DNA of 34,110 bases from Azonexaceae bacterium (lineage in GTDB: Bacteria; Pseudomonadota; Gammaproteobacteria; Burkholderiales; Rhodocyclaceae). A model generated the notes under the pieces. It was not told where the DNA came from. It was given only the letters and a program-made list of their open reading frames with translations, and searched no databases. The stretch is from positions 1 to 34,110 of the forward strand of contig SSTB01000047.1 of the NCBI GenBank assembly GCA_009469665.1, given 5' to 3'. Position 1 is the stretch's first letter; the number at the start of each line of letters is the position of its first letter. Below are positions 33,434-34,110 of this stretch, piece after piece. The position numbers and the translations under genes are program-made.

Positions 33434-34110
33434 ATGGAAACCATCGGTACACCCGGGATGTGGGCAGCCTTCTTCGCCATCGTCCTCGTCATGCTGGCCG
33501 TAGACCTTTTCGTGGTCGGCGGCGGCAAGGAGCATCGCGTCAGCATCAAGGAGGCGGCCACCTGGTCCGTCGTCTGGGTGGCGGTGTCGCTCGCCTTCGC
33601 CGGGCTGCTCTGGTGGCACCTGGACGGCAGCCTGGGCCGCGAAGTCGCCAACCAGAAAACCCTGGAATACATCACCGGCTACCTCATCGAGAAATCGCTG
33701 GCGGTCGATAACGTGTTCGTCTGGCTGATGCTCTTCAGCTTCTTCGCCATCCCGTCCGAACTGCAGAAGCGCGTGCTGGTGCTGGGCGTGCTCGGCGCCA
33801 TCGTCATGCGCACGGTGATGATCTTCGCCGGCGCCTGGCTGATCACCCAGTTCCACTGGATGCTGTATGTCTTCGGCGCCTTCCTGCTGGTCACCGGCAT
33901 CAAGATGTGGTGGTACGCCGAGGAAAAGCCCGACATGGCGAACAACCCCCTGATCCGCTGGCTGCGCGGCCACATGAAGATCGCCGACGAGCTGCACGGC
34001 GAGAAGTTCTTCGTCTGGAAGGACGGCGTGCGCTACGCGACGCCCCTGTTCGTCGCCCTGATCCTGGTCGAGGTCTCCGACCTGATCTTCGCGGTCGACT
34101 CGATCCCGGC
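33434..34110 (+). CDS. TerC/Alx family membrane protein, 3' partial
   Basis: The visible 225 residues run off the window end. They contain a TerC-family core with hydrophobic helices and acidic residues inside the membrane: MLAVDLFVVGG, EKSLAVDNVFVWLMLFSFF and VALILVEVSDLIFAVDSIPA, the last being the hallmark of the family. TerC, Alx and relatives are linked to manganese export or to metal loading of exported proteins. Control by a manganese riboswitch directly upstream fits that role. The ATG at 33434 has GGAG nine bases upstream. The 3' end and the last helices are not visible. Confidence 0.93.
   Translation, partial: METIGTPGMWAAFFAIVLVMLAVDLFVVGGGKEHRVSIKEAATWSVVWVAVSLAFAGLLWWHLDGSLGREVANQKTLEYITGYLIEKSLAVDNVFVWLMLFSFFAIPSELQKRVLVLGVLGAIVMRTVMIFAGAWLITQFHWMLYVFGAFLLVTGIKMWWYAEEKPDMANNPLIRWLRGHMKIADELHGEKFFVWKDGVRYATPLFVALILVEVSDLIFAVDSIP

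Noticed and set aside
1..34110. CRISPR arrays, tRNA or rRNA genes, insertion sequences, phage genes
   Set aside because: No regularly spaced repeats, no cloverleaf-like sequences, and no transposase, integrase or phage proteins were seen in any frame.

Overview
The window is high-GC DNA with densely packed genes and has the character of a betaproteobacterium of the Rhodocyclales type. This is inferred from gene content: an exosortase-A/PEP-CTERM locus with a PrsT-type TPR protein, class I PHA synthase, oxygen-independent HemN next to an FNR regulator, NnrS, and a PedF-type cytochrome c550. No rRNA, tRNA, CRISPR array or insertion sequence was seen.

Layout. 1-2428 holds electron-transfer genes: a c551/c552-type cytochrome cut by the window edge, a cytochrome b561, and a translationally coupled pair of cytochrome c550 (PedF type) and periplasmic binding protein of the kind found with PQQ alcohol dehydrogenases. 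A divergent AcoR-like sigma-54 activator (2682-4688) faces a good -24/-12 promoter in front of the cytochrome. 4719-7738 is a hybrid histidine kinase whose receiver domains are out of frame. 7955-10118 holds a CitE-like lyase, TruC and a CBS-domain protein. 10367-15992 is an extracellular-matrix/protein-sorting region: prsT, an XDP1-like PEP-CTERM protein behind a near-consensus sigma-54 promoter, an exported ankyrin protein and a second PEP-CTERM protein.

16161-23850 reads leftward as hemN, a TauE/SafE-like membrane protein, a copper P-type ATPase, a PAS-GGDEF-EAL protein, a small copper-chaperone-like protein and selD, nearly without gaps after hemN. The divergent fnr gene shares with hemN an FNR box placed exactly as in a class II FNR promoter. 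24664-28366 holds two leftward clusters: a polytopic membrane protein, NnrS and SirB2, and upstream of them hemerythrin plus DUF2249, the latter pair behind a second FNR-type box. Together they look like a low-oxygen/nitric-oxide response unit.

28462-31583 has a nitronate-monooxygenase-like flavoprotein with an unusual cysteine-rich tail and PHA synthase. The right end has a universal stress protein, an exported protein of unknown function, and a partial TerC-family gene preceded by a clear yybP-ykoY (manganese) riboswitch with a visible switching hairpin.

The best candidates for new biology are regulatory: two sigma-54 promoters that each have a 19-bp GTGT-N11-ACAC palindrome upstream, the two FNR promoters, and the Mn riboswitch. 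On the protein side they are the NnrS-associated membrane protein cluster and the cysteine-rich flavoprotein. I saw no completely novel multi-gene system that could be asserted from sequence alone.
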